Assembly: GCA_963573385.1 (NCBI GenBank)
Contig: CAUYLG010033227.1
Location: 28,593-92,592, forward strand
DNA: 64,000 bases
Direction of reading: 5' to 3'
DNA from: Cacajao melanocephalus
Taxonomy: Eukaryota > Chordata > Mammalia > Primates > Pitheciidae
In this document: piece by piece, positions 41,698-53,157 of the stretch
Numbering within the stretch: position 1 is the stretch's first letter
How the letters are laid out: each line of letters begins with the position of its first letter
The notes under the pieces: generated by a model
What the model was told of the DNA's origin: nothing
The model's input: only the letters and a program-made list of their open reading frames with translations
The model's database searches: none
Program-made: the position numbers and the translations under genes

Positions 41698-41990
41698 GTG
41701 GCTGAGCATGCTGGTTCATGCCTGTAATCGCAGTGCTTTGGGGAAGCTGAGGCATGTGGATCACCTGAGCTCAGAAGTTCAAGACCAGCCTAGCCAACAT
41801 AGTGAAACCCCTGTCTCTACTAAAAATACAAAAATTAGCTAGGCGTGGTGGCGTGTGCCTGTAATCCCAGCTACTCAGGAAGCTGATGCAGAACCCAGGA
41901 GGCAGAGGTTGCAGTGAGCTGAGATTATACCATTGTACTCCAGTCTGGGCGACAGGAGTGACAAAACTCTGCCTCAAAAAAAAAAAAAAT
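41698..41990 (+). mobile_element. Alu SINE, sense
   Basis: Dimer with a 13-A tail; perfect target duplication aagaagacaacaaa (41,684-41,697 and 41,992-42,005). About 20 bp of the right arm ('cttgaggcaggagaatc') is reduced. Confidence 0.97.
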
Positions 41991-42005
41991 GAAGAAGACA
42001 ACAAA

Positions 42006-44109
42006 TTATTTTTTAAATGATTCCTGTACTTAAAAGTATTTGAAGTGTTAGTATTTATAGGAATGCATTTATACTTTTATAATCACATCCTGGCTGTACT
42101 TATAGTAAGACATTATCTATATTCAGCTTCTAAGAATCACTTTTGATCAGGCAACTTTCTTGCATGATGATTTTTCAGATAAAGACTTTTGGGCCTCTTA
42201 TGCTACTACTTTCAAAATATATGAAGATGCACCTTTGGTATCTTTTAAGAAAAACTTAGTACATTTCATATTTGTTCACCAATTGAAATTTCTTTTAAAG
42301 GAAAGAATAGCCAGATTGCTTTCCAAGATGAATAGTACTGTCTTACACTTGACTCGAAGAGTAGAATAAATGAATAATTTTGTATGCAAGTTTCTTGGTT
42401 TACTTACAACTTTCTGCTAAGACTCCAGAGACCTTTAAGCAAGGATTCCACCAATTACATTTGTTGTCTGTATGTGTATATATTTTTTCCAGAAAGCATA
42501 TGTTAGTAGGGCTATTAAGCAATTAGCTTCATGCATATAGATAGTTCATTTTGCACCAAACCATATGATGTGATTGGAATTTATAGAAAACCATCTTTCT
42601 TGCCAGAAATTGAGGCAAGTTAATTCTCTAGTTTGGAGAAGTATGGTCTTATGACTGCAATCTGTAGCCTTAAAAATTAGAAGCCTAGTATTCTTTATTT
42701 GATAGCTTAGAAAAGTGAATAAAATATAAAAGTTTTGTTTTTATTAAATGGAAAAATTAGAAAAAAAGAAAAAAAGCTAGCGCACCTGGCTCATATTGCA
42801 TACTGACTAAGTGTTTGTTAAATTGCAATAAAATAAAGCCAGCAGGGATTGAGATTAGTTCTGCTTGTTTTCTTTTTTTTTTTTTTAATCTAAAATATGT
42901 GCCATGAGGTCTTATGTCCTAGTCACATTTGGCTCTGAGCATTCTAGTCATCTATGCAAAAAGGGAAATGCAATCAGTGACAAAATCTGTAATGTCCATG
43001 AGAGAAAAACAAACTGGCTGCTCAGTAGAAGCCCAGCTATTCCTAGGGACTTAATAACTATTTCCAGAATGAATGTATGGTGCTGAAATCTCAGAAAAAA
43101 ATCCCGTTTGTATTTTTAGGAAGCCACTTGACTCTTCACCATCTTTACTCTTCACTCAGAGCGTTATGTGGTTATTTCTCAGACGAATGCCCAAGAGTAG
43201 TTCAGGAAAATTGTTTCTATGGGGGTGAAACAAAACAACTGCCTGATAATGTGACTTAATTCAAAAAACTTTCTGACATACCTAGAAATCCTAAAGCAAT
43301 AGATAGAATATATTTCAGGTATGTATACATATTCCATGTGTAAAATAAGATTCATTGCCACCTTTTGAAGCTGTAGTTGCACTTTACAAAAGAAGTGTGT
43401 TAATGTCTTGTCTCATTTTTATAGCACTCATATCCCTGGCCATAGCCATCAATCAGATTTTTTTCTCTTTTGGGGAGGCAGGGGATTATACTAAAAAGCC
43501 ATGGAATGTCTACTACGAGATGTAAAATTCTACATGATTGGCCTTTTGTAAGTATTAAGCAAAACTAGTAAATCAAAATGATCAGATTAACATATTTTAG
43601 CAGAAGCATCCGTATGAAAGGCAATGTTGACATTCTTTATGAAAGCTGCTTTTTCCTTTTACTGCTGCCATTTTTATTGTGGATTTCCCTCTTCGGCACT
43701 TAGTTTCAATTTTTTAAATGATCCATTTCAACAGTAGACAGCAATATTCTTCCAGTCATATGAGTTTTTGGTTGCATTTTATTACATTAAAGATTACAAA
43801 GCTCTACTGTGAATTTGTGTGCTAACATACGTCGCATTTTACAGGACAGTGTTCACAAGAATCATTATGACTGGGTCTGGAATTCTTTGGGTCTTTAACC
43901 GCCAGGAGTAACGAAGCTATAAGTTTATTGTATAATTTCAAAAAATGTAAAAGTATGAAAATAATGTATAATTTATTTAAGAATCCCAAGGAGACTGTTG
44001 GATTTTAAAAGGTATTGATTTAAAGATGGTAATAGTTTTGAGTAACAATCATTTTACTTGAATATAGTTTCCCAGAACTCTGCTTAGTTAGTTGCTTGGA
44101 GTATAAATT
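42006..44109. other. Unassigned unique sequence (about 2.1 kb)
   Basis: T-run at 42,873-42,886. No gene or named repeat. Confidence 0.4.
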
Positions 44110-44290
44110 AAAGTCCATTCAGTGGATACTTATGTGCCAGTGCTATCCTCACCCTGAAGGAACTTTCTTGCTGGTGGTGTGGAAAAAAAGACAAGGACAC
44201 AAATAACTTGGCAAACCTCTTTTCAACACATTGTCAAGTGCCTTATAAAGCAAGCTCAAATGTGGCAGAAAGCCACCATCAAATTTCAGA
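44110..44290 (-). mobile_element. LINE/L2 3' part, antisense
   Basis: 'tggatacttatgtgccagtg', 'ctcaccctgaaggaac', 'gacaaggacacaaataac' follow antisense L2 in order. Confidence 0.65.
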
Positions 44291-45469
44291 GTCAAAGAAT
44301 TCATAAATTGTTACAAGTTTATTCTGTGGATCAGCTACCCAGAATTGGATAAGTTTGCACTCATACCTTACTCTCAAGCCCTTGTCATTTCTTCTCCCAG
44401 GATACTTACCACACAACCCACCTCCTCCCACAAAACAGCTGAGGCAAGTGTGAAGCCGAGTTCCAGCTAGTGGGTAATCAGAACTCTGCCCAGTTTAATG
44501 CCTTTGTCCTCATCATTAAATTTGGCATCTCTATCAAGGATTCCCTAGTTCTTAAATAAATGATTATTATTGGTTTAAAAAATGACAGGTTGTCAAAGCT
44601 TTAGGGGTTTTTTATCTCTTCACTAGAAGTGGCAGATTTTCTGACACAACCTCTTTTCAGTAGTGATCATTTTATCTTATGATCTATTTAGCATAGCATA
44701 ATGTTATCATTAATACCTGAGAACTGTCTTTTAGTAATTTACATTAAATTTATCTTTGCATTTGGAGAGCGGTTTGCCTTTTTGCCGTGGATCCCATTAT
44801 AAACATGACTGAATACCGTATTTTACTATATGAGGAACACCTCATTTTATCAAGACTTGCATTTCTCTTCTGATCTCACAGTTTAAATTTATATCATCTA
44901 CTGCAGCACCCTATCTGTGACCCACCAACCAGCCCACACTTGCAAGTTCTTTTGTCTCTCCGTGGGTCTCTCAGAGCCACATTACCATGGAAGCTGAAAT
45001 TCCCATAGATAGCTACAGAAGAAACAAAGACCAACCAGTAGGTGGCGATCTCTGTGGGAGCCACTAATAGTACCCAGGGAGGTAGGGTTTTAGGGAGCCA
45101 ACTACCTTCAGCATCAACCAGTCAGGGCAAAGCAGGGTCCTGGAAACTTGTCATAAACCTTTTAGTTGCTATACCGAGGGGGCTTGGGTGTAAAGGTAGC
45201 ATGGCCAGGGCACTTTTACCAACCTGGAGGACAGCTTTTAAATACTTTAATAGTCTGTGGAGCCTTACCTGTAAATACTAACTGAGTATCAGACCTGCTC
45301 ACAACTCCTCCTAAGAAGCTGGATCTATATACTTAAGGCAGTGTATGAAGGTAAATGAGCATTTTAACTTGCTATCTATAAGTTCCCTGGTCTCTCATGC
45401 ATGAATCTGACCTTCTGCTTTAAATGTGGATTTCAATGATTGCAAGACCTTTTGTATCTTTTCACCCAA
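44291..45469. other. Unassigned sequence with a CTCF-like motif
   Basis: No named repeat and no gene. 45,000-45,260 is less AT-rich than its surroundings and holds the CTCF-like site. Confidence 0.4.
45031..45050 (+). promoter_or_regulatory. Candidate CTCF-binding site
   Basis: ccaaccagtaggtggcgatc. The core CCAGTAGGTGGCGA (45,035-45,048) agrees with the CTCF core CCASYAGRKGGCRS at 13 of 14 positions, in plus orientation. It is not in a recognised repeat. Binding itself cannot be seen from sequence. Confidence 0.55.
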
Positions 45470-45544
45470 AGTTTTGACTTTTTCCTTCTAAGCCTCAATT
45501 TCTTCTTTTATAAAATGGTTACATTAATCACTATTAAGTGCTTG
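45470..45544 (+). mobile_element. MIR SINE, left part (split by L1)
   Basis: 'tttgactttttccttctaag', 'cctcaatttcttcttttata', 'aaatggttacattaatcact' is MIR core; it resumes at 46,126. Confidence 0.7.
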
Positions 45545-46125
45545 TTATTCACAATAGCCAAAATATGGAATCAACCACAGTGTTCATCAATGGATGAATG
45601 AATAAAGAAAATGTGCTATATGTACACAATGGACTATTATTGGGTTATTTAAAAAAAGTGAAATCCTGTCATTTGTAACCACATGGATGGAACTGAAAGT
45701 CATTGTATTAAGTAAAACAAGCCAGGCACAGAAAGACAAATATCAGATGTTCTCATGCATATGCAAGAACTAAAAAAGTGAATTTTCTGAGGATAGACAG
45801 TAGATTGGTGGTTACCAGAGGCCAGGAAGGGTGTGGAGAACTAGGTGGATAAAGAGAGGTTAATTGACAGGTACAAATATACACTTAGATAGAATGAGAC
45901 GTGTGTTCAATAGATCAATAGGGTAACTATAGTTAACATTAACTAATTGTACATTTCAAAATAGCTAAAAGAAAATAATTCAGATGTTCCTGCCATAAAC
46001 AAAATATTTAAGGTAATCGAGATCCCAGTTACCCTAATTTGATTATATGAATGTATTAAATTATCACATGTTGGCTGAATATATGTACATCTAATATGAA
46101 TCAATAAAAATGTGTTTTAAATAAT
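45545..46125 (+). mobile_element. L1 3' end (L1MA/L1PB age), 5'-truncated
   Basis: From 'attcacaatagccaaaatat' (ORF2 end) through 'ccacatggatggaactg', 'ggtggttaccagaggccagg', 'ggtaactatagttaacatta' to 'gaatcaataaaaatgtg'. About 580 bp, complete 3' UTR. Confidence 0.97.
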
Positions 46126-46215
46126 GCTTCAACATAGTGTTGCTGTGAGGTTTAAATTAGATCATGCAAGTGAAACCCATCATACAATGCCTGTGATGTA
46201 GTTAGTACTCCGCAT
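46126..46215 (+). mobile_element. MIR SINE, right part
   Basis: 'gttgctgtgaggtttaaatt', 'agatcatgcaagtgaaaccc', 'caatgcctgtgatgtagtta' completes the MIR interrupted at 45,544. Confidence 0.75.
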
Positions 46216-47084
46216 TACTTACTTTTCGTGGGATCTGCAATCAATGGATTTTAAAATCCTGTATGTAGTTACATAACTGATTTGAAACATTTGACTACAG
46301 AAGCACATGCTGTGCATTGTGTTAAAACAGAAAGATGACCAGAAAATAATAGGTTATTGCTGAGTATGAGACATTTTCTTGCTTTCAGATGCTGTGGAGC
46401 TATTGTGTGCTCTGATGACTCAAAGAGGCCTGGGGTTTCAAGGGCTGATGTCAGCTTGTGACTTCTGGGCTTTTACTCCTAATGAGGAAGGGGTGTTCTG
46501 TCTCTCTCTGGAAAAAGGAAGACTCTCTATCAAGCTTCAGGTCTCCCTGTATTCATATATTATCTTTTCCTTTGACTTTTGCTCAAAACTGTGGAATAGA
46601 GTGTATCTTTAAAGCAGCGATGTCAGGAAACCCCAGGCTCTTTCCTTTCTGGGCAACATGAATGAGAAGACTGTCATAAAAGATATGGAACCTTAGGAGG
46701 AAATAAATAAAAATGAATCCTAGAGGGCAGCATTAAAAAGTGTACAGAAAAACTCTGTTAACAAGTAAATGAGTATTTTTAACAAGGTTTTCTTGTCATC
46801 TTTTTTGACTGGCATCAGAGTCTTCATTTGAATAGTGTTATATTAGGTGCTCTGAGCAAAAGTCAATTATAATTTAGACTCCTGATGAAAACTAAATATC
46901 AGAATAAGAGTTAGAAGGAAGCACTGTGGCATACCATTTTCTGAGAGCTTGTTTGAACCGTGTATATTTGTTTCCTTTTCCCACTTGATGGTTTATCATT
47001 TTCACAATATCCTTTCTTGTGTTCTGTCTTCCTTTCTTAAAGTCCTGTCCACAAATGGATGTCATTGTCTCAGTCACTTATTGG
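46216..47084. other. Unassigned sequence
   Basis: No gene. 46,389-46,540 is open for about 50 codons after a fair acceptor (tttcttgctttcag), but the following GT is a poor donor and the protein is not recognised. Confidence 0.35.
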
Positions 47085-47165
47085 TTTATTATTGACTAAT
47101 TATTTAACCTTTCTTGATATTTTCTTCATCATCCATGAAATGGAATAAATTCTCCTAATACATTT
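47085..47165 (+). mobile_element. MIR fragment, sense
   Basis: 'aattatttaacctttcttga', 'cttcatcatccatgaaatgg' is MIR core. Confidence 0.58.
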
Positions 47166-47849
47166 CAAAGCCCCTATGCTAATTCTCTAGCTGTGATTTC
47201 CAAACCAAAACTGTTTGTTGAGAAATACATATATAATGGTGTTCCTTCTTGGAAGGGATCATATTAAAAACACTTTCTTCCTGTTCTTTCCATGCAACTA
47301 CCTTTATTACTGCCAGGGAATAACTGCCATGATCATTTAGATTAATAAGTGACAGTCAACAGTAAGATGGAGAGAAAAATGTGAGGCTGAATTTATAAAT
47401 GAGAAATTATTAAATAATTATAGAAGTTAAACAATATCTAAATATTAATAATTCATCTTTAAGTTTGCATGTCTGTTGATATGATTTTCTTTGTTAAATG
47501 AAAAACTACCATTCTTTTTTGTAAAGTTGAGATCAAATCCAGGTTTAGTTAATGTTCCTATCTCTCTGTCTTTGCATTGTTCTTAAAAGGGGGAGATCTG
47601 AAAAAAAAAATTTAATCTTGATGATGTTATTTCACATGCAAATTTCAGTATTCAGATATTAATCGTAGAGATTAGAAGTATATTTTCTCAACATAGATTT
47701 TATTTACTCTTAGTATTCAAATTAGTTTTGAGATGGAAGGTAAGAATTTAGTATTATAAATGTGTGAAGCATTCTCTTTGATATATTAGAACTTTGAACA
47801 TAATTCATTGTAGCATGTATCATTCTGAGTTACAAGCAATAGTTTATGT
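47166..47849. other. Unassigned sequence
   Basis: Nothing supported. Confidence 0.4.
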
Positions 47850-48025
47850 CTTTGTCTCCTCACTTCTACATCTTTCCTTTCTTTCCCCTCCAAGATTGGC
47901 AGTTTCTAGAAGGCAACAACTTTATCTGCCTTATGTTCGTCTCTTATCATCACATAGGTTCTTGGCATGGTGCCTTGGCAAATAGTGGGGGCTCAATAAA
48001 TGTCTTGGAAATAAATAAATGAATG
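47850..48025 (+). mobile_element. LINE/L2 3' end, sense
   Basis: 'ttctagaaggcaacaacttt', 'ggttcttggcatggtgcctt', 'gggggctcaataaatgtctt', 'aaataaataaatgaatg' is the L2 3' end. Confidence 0.9.
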
Positions 48026-48429
48026 ATATTGATGTTATAGATGCATACAAATCATATAGTGTTGCTGTAAATTTTCAAATTCAATATTCTCATCAAATAG
48101 TGTCAATTCATTATCTGTATCTTATTATACACCAAGTAGCAATGAATCCTATAAAGATCAATGCTCAAGCTTAATCCCAAATTATATGATTCCAAGTAAC
48201 TTGAATTAATACTCAAGCTTAATCTCAAATTATATGGCTTCATCCTCTGTAGCAAAGAGGATGTGTTTAGTGAAGGCCTTTCTTAAAACTTATTGTTCAC
48301 ACATGAAAAAAATGATGAGTAAACATTAATGTAACTTTCAGTGGGGAAAAAATAGAGCTATTCTGCTTTCAAATTGGACTACCACCTAAAAAGAAGCAAG
48401 TTAGGGTCAAAGGATAAGGTAGAATAAAG
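48026..48429. other. Unassigned sequence with a 48-bp tandem duplication
   Basis: Apart from the duplication at 48,161-48,237, nothing is supported. Confidence 0.4.
48161..48237. repeat. Tandem duplication, 48-bp period
   Basis: atgctcaagcttaatcccaa... at 48,161 and atactcaagcttaatctcaa... at 48,209; about 27 of 29 aligned bases agree. Confidence 0.85.
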
Positions 48430-48580
48430 AAAGAAGTAATATTTATGTTCTTTACTGTGTACCAGCTACAGTGCCAGGTGTTTTACATGTTAGGTACTAT
48501 TATTCCTGAGAAAACAGATTTCTGAGAGCTGTCAAGTAGGAGTCCTAGGATTTAAACTGAAACTATACAAACCCATTTTT
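48430..48580 (-). mobile_element. MIR-family SINE, antisense
   Basis: 'accagctacagtgccaggtg', 'catgttaggtactattattc', 'aggagtcctaggatttaaac' follow antisense MIR. Confidence 0.65.
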
Positions 48581-48703
48581 TTTGCACTGCAATAAAAAAC
48601 GTGATCACATTTTACCCATCTTAAATACTTTCTGGAACAAGGCAGGGCATACATCAGTTATGTAAATGATTCCTACCAGCTTTATCAGAGATTACAATGA
48701 TCA

Positions 48704-49120
48704 TGTTACTGAAATGCCAAGGGTTTGGTCTAGGTCCTGTTGCTTGCTACACAGAAAGCCAATCACTGAGACAACAAGTATTGCCAGGGAAGAAGGCTTT
48801 ATTCAAGTGCTGCAGCTGAGGAGCACAGGAGTTAAGTCTCAAATCTGACTCCCAACTGACTAAAATTGGGAGGTTTGTATAGTGGGGGTAGAGACATAGC
48901 TACATGTAGGAAGGAACTAGGGCGAGGTAAGGAGCAATCATGATGAATGAGGGGTCTAGTATATCATTACTGAGATTGTCTGAACGTGGTGATCTGGTGA
49001 GTTTCAGTCACTTGTCTGAGGGTTGTTTTTCTAAGGAAGGAATTCAGATGAGACAAGTGTAAGTTTCAAGTTTTAGGTCTGGGAGACTCAACTTCTATGT
49101 TTATTCAAAAAACAGTAACA
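48704..49120 (-). mobile_element. Solo ERV LTR, antisense
   Basis: 417 bp with terminal inverted repeats tgttactg (48,704) and cagtaaca (49,113-49,120). The minus strand has AATAAA (complement of tttatt near 48,800) in the right place for LTR polyadenylation. ERV1/MER4-group style; family not resolved and flanks give no clear target duplication. Confidence 0.65.
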
Positions 49121-49189
49121 TTTTTATTGGACAATTGTGCTGGTTTCAGTATCAGCAGTGGGGAGAGTGTCAGGGAAGCCTTCATAGGG

Positions 49190-49380
49190 GAAAGGTGCAG
49201 ACTTTGGCTTGAGATAAACTTTCGTTCTTATCCCTGCTCTCTGAGTCATCCTGAGCAAGTTACTTAAGCACCCTAGTCTTTGATTATATTATTTGTGAAA
49301 TGCAAATGTTCCTAGGCTTTTGAAATGACAAACACGATGTCTGAAACACAAAAGGTCTCCAAATACAATGGTTGCTTGAA
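49190..49380 (+). mobile_element. MIR SINE, sense
   Basis: 'gcagactttggcttgagata', 'tcctgagcaagttacttaag', 'ttatttgtgaaatgcaaatg', 'acgatgtctgaaacac' follow MIR. Confidence 0.82.
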
Positions 49381-49860
49381 TCACCATTTGAGTAGAATGA
49401 TGCTTCATTCTTCTTTCTGAAGTTGCTACTTAAAGGACATGGTCATGAAAGCAGAACAGAAAGAGAAGACTATTGTCTCAGGGAGACCTTAGTAGATTTT
49501 ATGACAAGAGGGATATACCTCGAGGTATGTGTCAGTTTGATACAAAATGCCTTTGACACACAATGAAATGTGGCATATTACATTGAATCTATATTTCTGT
49601 CTGTTATTTGCTTCATTAAACATTGATGGTTCATCCTGAAATTCATCAAAATGTAGAACAAACTATTTTTAAGAGAGATTGTTGGGATTTAGAAAATGAT
49701 ATCCTAAAAGTATGGCAATTTGGCATGCTGAGCACTTCCTTAAACTAGGAAGGCCTCAGAAGCTGCCTCAGAATCAAAACCTTTCTGACCTCTCCGGTCT
49801 CTCCCCACACTCCAGTGCAAGGTGAAATTTTAGTCTGATTGAAAACACCTTTGCAAAAAA
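49381..49860. other. Unassigned sequence
   Basis: Nothing supported. Confidence 0.4.
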
Positions 49861-50556
49861 TGATAACTGAGGAAATTATTACAGTGAAAGAGATCTGACC
49901 TAACTGACTCCGTCTTGTTTCTAACCTCCAAGCTGTCTTTGTTCATTCCTGGGCTAAAGCTGAACTAACTTCGGGAGGAATTTGGTTTATAGTTTAACTT
50001 TGAAACAAAGATGATAACTGTCCTTGCCCAAAATAAATACCCTTCTTGCCTGGGGACCAGTCTGCCTTTGTAGTACTAACAAATTATCTACAAGACTAGA
50101 AGTTACGGTTTAGGAGTCATGCAGCCAGAGGCTGCAAAATTCTGAACCACCCTAAACTGCTCTTGGGGATAACGTCACTGTCATAGAACTTAAGATCACT
50201 TTGAAGACCCTGCATTCCAGTGCACCAGGTGGCTTCGCAGTCCCGTTGGCAGCAGTCTGGCTCAGCCAGTTCTGCAGTCCCACTCAGGAACAGAAGACAG
50301 CAAGAATAACCCACTTCAACTCCCTATGATTTCATCTCTGACCCAACCAATCAACACTTCCTACTTTCTGACCCCCTACCCACAACTTATCCTTAAAAAC
50401 CCCAGGGGAGACCGATTTGAGTAGTAATAAAACTCCAGTCTTCCAAACAACTGGCTCTGCATGAATTAAACTCTTTTGCTACTACTGCAAGGCCCCTGTC
50501 TTGATGAATCAGCTCTGTTTAGGCAGCAGGCAAGGAGAACCCACTGGGCAGTTACA
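49861..50556 (+). mobile_element. Solo ERV LTR, sense
   Basis: 696 bp from tgataactgagg to gggcagttaca; both ends show an imperfect TGTAACTG-type inverted repeat. Contains 'gtaataaaactccagtc' as polyadenylation signal and a U5 with 'tgatgaatcagctctg'. ERV1-like; family name not certain. Confidence 0.78.
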
Positions 50557-50599
50557 TAATCTTCTCTTATCTTCAGTATCTTAAGACCAGAACTGCCAA

Positions 50600-51005
50600 A
50601 GGGAACATAATTGCCTTCCATATCCTCCTTGAAATTGTATTATCTATTACAGAAAAGAAGACTGAGAAATGTAACCACACCTAGACAAACTTTGTTATAT
50701 TGTCTGTCTCTTGGGTTTCTTCAAATTCCAGAGACTCATTTACAAGATAACGTCTGCTTCCTAAGTCTATTCATTTCCCCTAAAAATCATTTACTAGCCC
50801 TCTAAAATTGCCTGCAGCCCCCAATAAAAAGGGTATTTAAGCCTCAACCATCTGCCCCTTCTTTGAGTTTTTATATTTTTGTATGGCTCCTGCAAAACGT
50901 TAACAAATTTGTCATGGCTTTTCTTTCATTAATCCGTTGATACCCAGTTTAGTTCAGAAGACTTAGACTCGAACCTTCAGAGGGAAAGTTTGTACTTCCC
51001 TATAA
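50600..51005 (+). mobile_element. Second, different LTR, sense (edges approximate)
   Basis: 'ctaaaattgcctgcagcccc', 'caataaaaagggtatttaag', 'tttgagtttttatatttttg', 'ttcagagggaaagtttg' read as the promoter/poly(A) part of an LTR unlike the one just upstream. Start not fixed. Confidence 0.6.
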
Positions 51006-51744
51006 TTGCAAAGGTGCCTTCAAAGAACTTGCAAATATAATGTAGTGTAAATTATAATCAATACCTAATAAATTCATTACAGAAGTGAAATCGGGAAGAG
51101 AGAATTCCAGGTTTAGATGATAATTCCGGGTTTGGATTTTCCTGGGTCTTAAATCATATAATGGATTTTATAAGGTAAAAATAAAAGGTGAAATTGGATT
51201 ATATTTGAGGACGACTCTCTGATATGGAGTTTGCATTGGAAAAATGTAGCAAGAGAAAGGGTAGAGAGATTGAGGCAAGGCATAAAACATGTAATGGAAG
51301 CCTAAGAACTTAAAAACAAATAATCTGACAAGTTACCTGTTTAGTTTGCTTTACGTTAGATAATTTTATCTTCCAGAAGCTAAAGAAATATAAGAAAAAA
51401 TGGGATAAAGTACACCAAGAGAAATACCTTTGTGGTACAAACATGAGATAGTGATAGAAAAATTAACTTGTAGCATAAAGCTATTTAATAACATTAAGTC
51501 ATCTGAATGCAACTTTTGAAGTAACACTTAGAAGAAGTGATAATCGCATTGCTTAGGAAACACACTCTGAAGTTAAAAGAGCATCACTGTTCACTTATTC
51601 ATCTTCTATCTTCTCCAGCCATGATGATGGTCTTCAAACTCAAAATAATGACACTAACAATAGTACTTTGCTATTTTCGTCAGGCTTTTAATGCTTCAAA
51701 TACCACGGCAATAGTTCTTCTAAAATCAGAGTGAACAGAAATCA
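51006..51744. other. Unassigned sequence
   Basis: Nothing supported. Confidence 0.4.
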
Positions 51745-51751
51745 TGAATTC

Positions 51752-51895
51752 TTTTTTTTTTTTTTTTTTTTTTTTTGAGGCAGGGTCTTACTCTATCACC
51801 CAGGCTGGAGTGCAGTGGCCAATCTCTACTTCCTGGGTTCAGGTGATCCTTCTACTTCAGCCTCCTGAGTAGCTGGGACTTCAGGTACGAACCAC
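51752..51895 (-). mobile_element. Alu SINE, antisense, 3' half (split by LTR)
   Basis: 25-T run then the complement of the right arm to 'tcaggtacgaaccac'. The rest of the same Alu is at 52,646-52,791. Outer target duplication tgaattc (51,745-51,751 and 52,792-52,798). Confidence 0.95.
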
Positions 51896-52641
51896 TGTTA
51901 GCAGTGAAATGTATCTGAGTCTTGTAGCACCCAAGTATGTTAGCGGCAGCGGTGGATCCATACAGGTCTGCAACAACTTCAATTCTTGCCTCCTTGCCTC
52001 CTCAGGAGAAAGAATTCAACTGAGGGAAAGAAGGCAGAAGGAGAGACCAAAGCAAGTTTTAGAACATGAGTGAAAGTTTGTTAAAACACTGTAGAGCGGG
52101 AATGAAAGAAAGTCAAGCACATTTGGAAGAGGGCCACACTGACAACTTGAGAGATCAAGTGTGCTGTTTGACCTCTGACTTGGGGTTTTATATGTTGGCA
52201 TACTTCCAGGGTGCTGCATTTCTTCTCTCCTGATTCTTCCCTTGGGGTGAGCTGTCTGCATGCACAGTGGCCTGCTAGCACTTGAGAAGTGAGCATGCCC
52301 AGTGTGTTTACTGGAGTTGTACACATGCCCACTGGAGGCGTTTTTCCCTTACCAGTCCAGTGTTCCTAGAGGAAGCTCATCCACCATTTTGCCTCTTAGT
52401 ATGCATGTGTGGGCCCACTCACCCAACTCCTGAGATCTATGAGGAAGCTGCTAATCACCAGTTTCAGGTGTTTCTCTCTACTGGGAGAGCACCTTTCCCT
52501 GGCACCATCAGTGACCAATTATTATTTTAGAGAGGCAGTTAACAGCTGCCTGACCATCACGTGATGGTCATCTGACATTCCTATGCAGGGGGATGCCCTC
52601 TCCTTCTAGGCTCATTCTGATTAGATACCTACTGTGTAACA
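51896..52641 (-). mobile_element. Solo ERV LTR, antisense, inserted in an Alu
   Basis: 746 bp from tgttagcagtg to ctgtgtaaca with an exact 4-bp target duplication ccac (51,892-51,895 and 52,642-52,645), as for ERV1-class elements. On the minus strand the 'ttttaacaaactttcac' text near 52,075 stands where LTRs carry AATAAA. Two overlapping minus-strand frames are not gene-like. Confidence 0.85.
52551..52570. promoter_or_regulatory. Perfect 20-bp palindrome with central E-box CACGTG
   Basis: tgaccatcac/gtgatggtca is an exact palindrome inside the solo LTR. The centre CACGTG is the bHLH-type E-box (USF/MYC class). Function is inference. Confidence 0.6.
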
Positions 52642-52645
52642 CCAC

Positions 52646-52791
52646 TACATCTAGTCACTTTTTGCATTTTTTGTAGAGACAGAGTTTCACCATGTTGCCC
52701 AGGCTGGTCCTAAACTCCTGGACTCAAGTGATCTGTCTGCCTCAGCCTCCCAAAGTGCTGGGATTACAGGCATGAGCCATTGCTACCGGCC
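52646..52791 (-). mobile_element. Alu SINE, antisense, 5' half
   Basis: 'tttgtagagacagagtttca' to 'gctaccggcc' completes the Alu interrupted at 51,895. Confidence 0.95.
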
Positions 52792-53157
52792 TGAATTCTA
52801 ATTCTAATCAGTAAAAATTAGGACTGTGCCCTTGCCATTCCCTTCTTTTAAACTTCTAATTCAATTACTTTGCGTGACTAGTCCTTATATTGTAAAATAT
52901 AATAAATCAAAAATCATTATAATAAAAGCAGCTCCTTGAGCAACTGGACAAAAAAAAAGCAGCTGGGCATAAACACTAGTAAAGTTTAAACAATTTTATT
53001 TGGCAGGTATTCCCCAACATATAAATGATCACTACTAAAAAATTCTGTCTAGTTCATGCTGAGTAGTTATACTAATCCATTCAGCTATTACCGGTATATT
53101 TGCAACTCAACCTGGCTAAATCATTCAGAATGGAATCCTACTAAAAATTATACCATC
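52792..53157. other. Unassigned sequence
   Basis: AT-rich; nothing supported. Confidence 0.4.

Noticed and set aside
48161..48237. CRISPR-like or satellite repeat
   Set aside because: Only two copies and no regular spacers; a simple duplication in vertebrate DNA.
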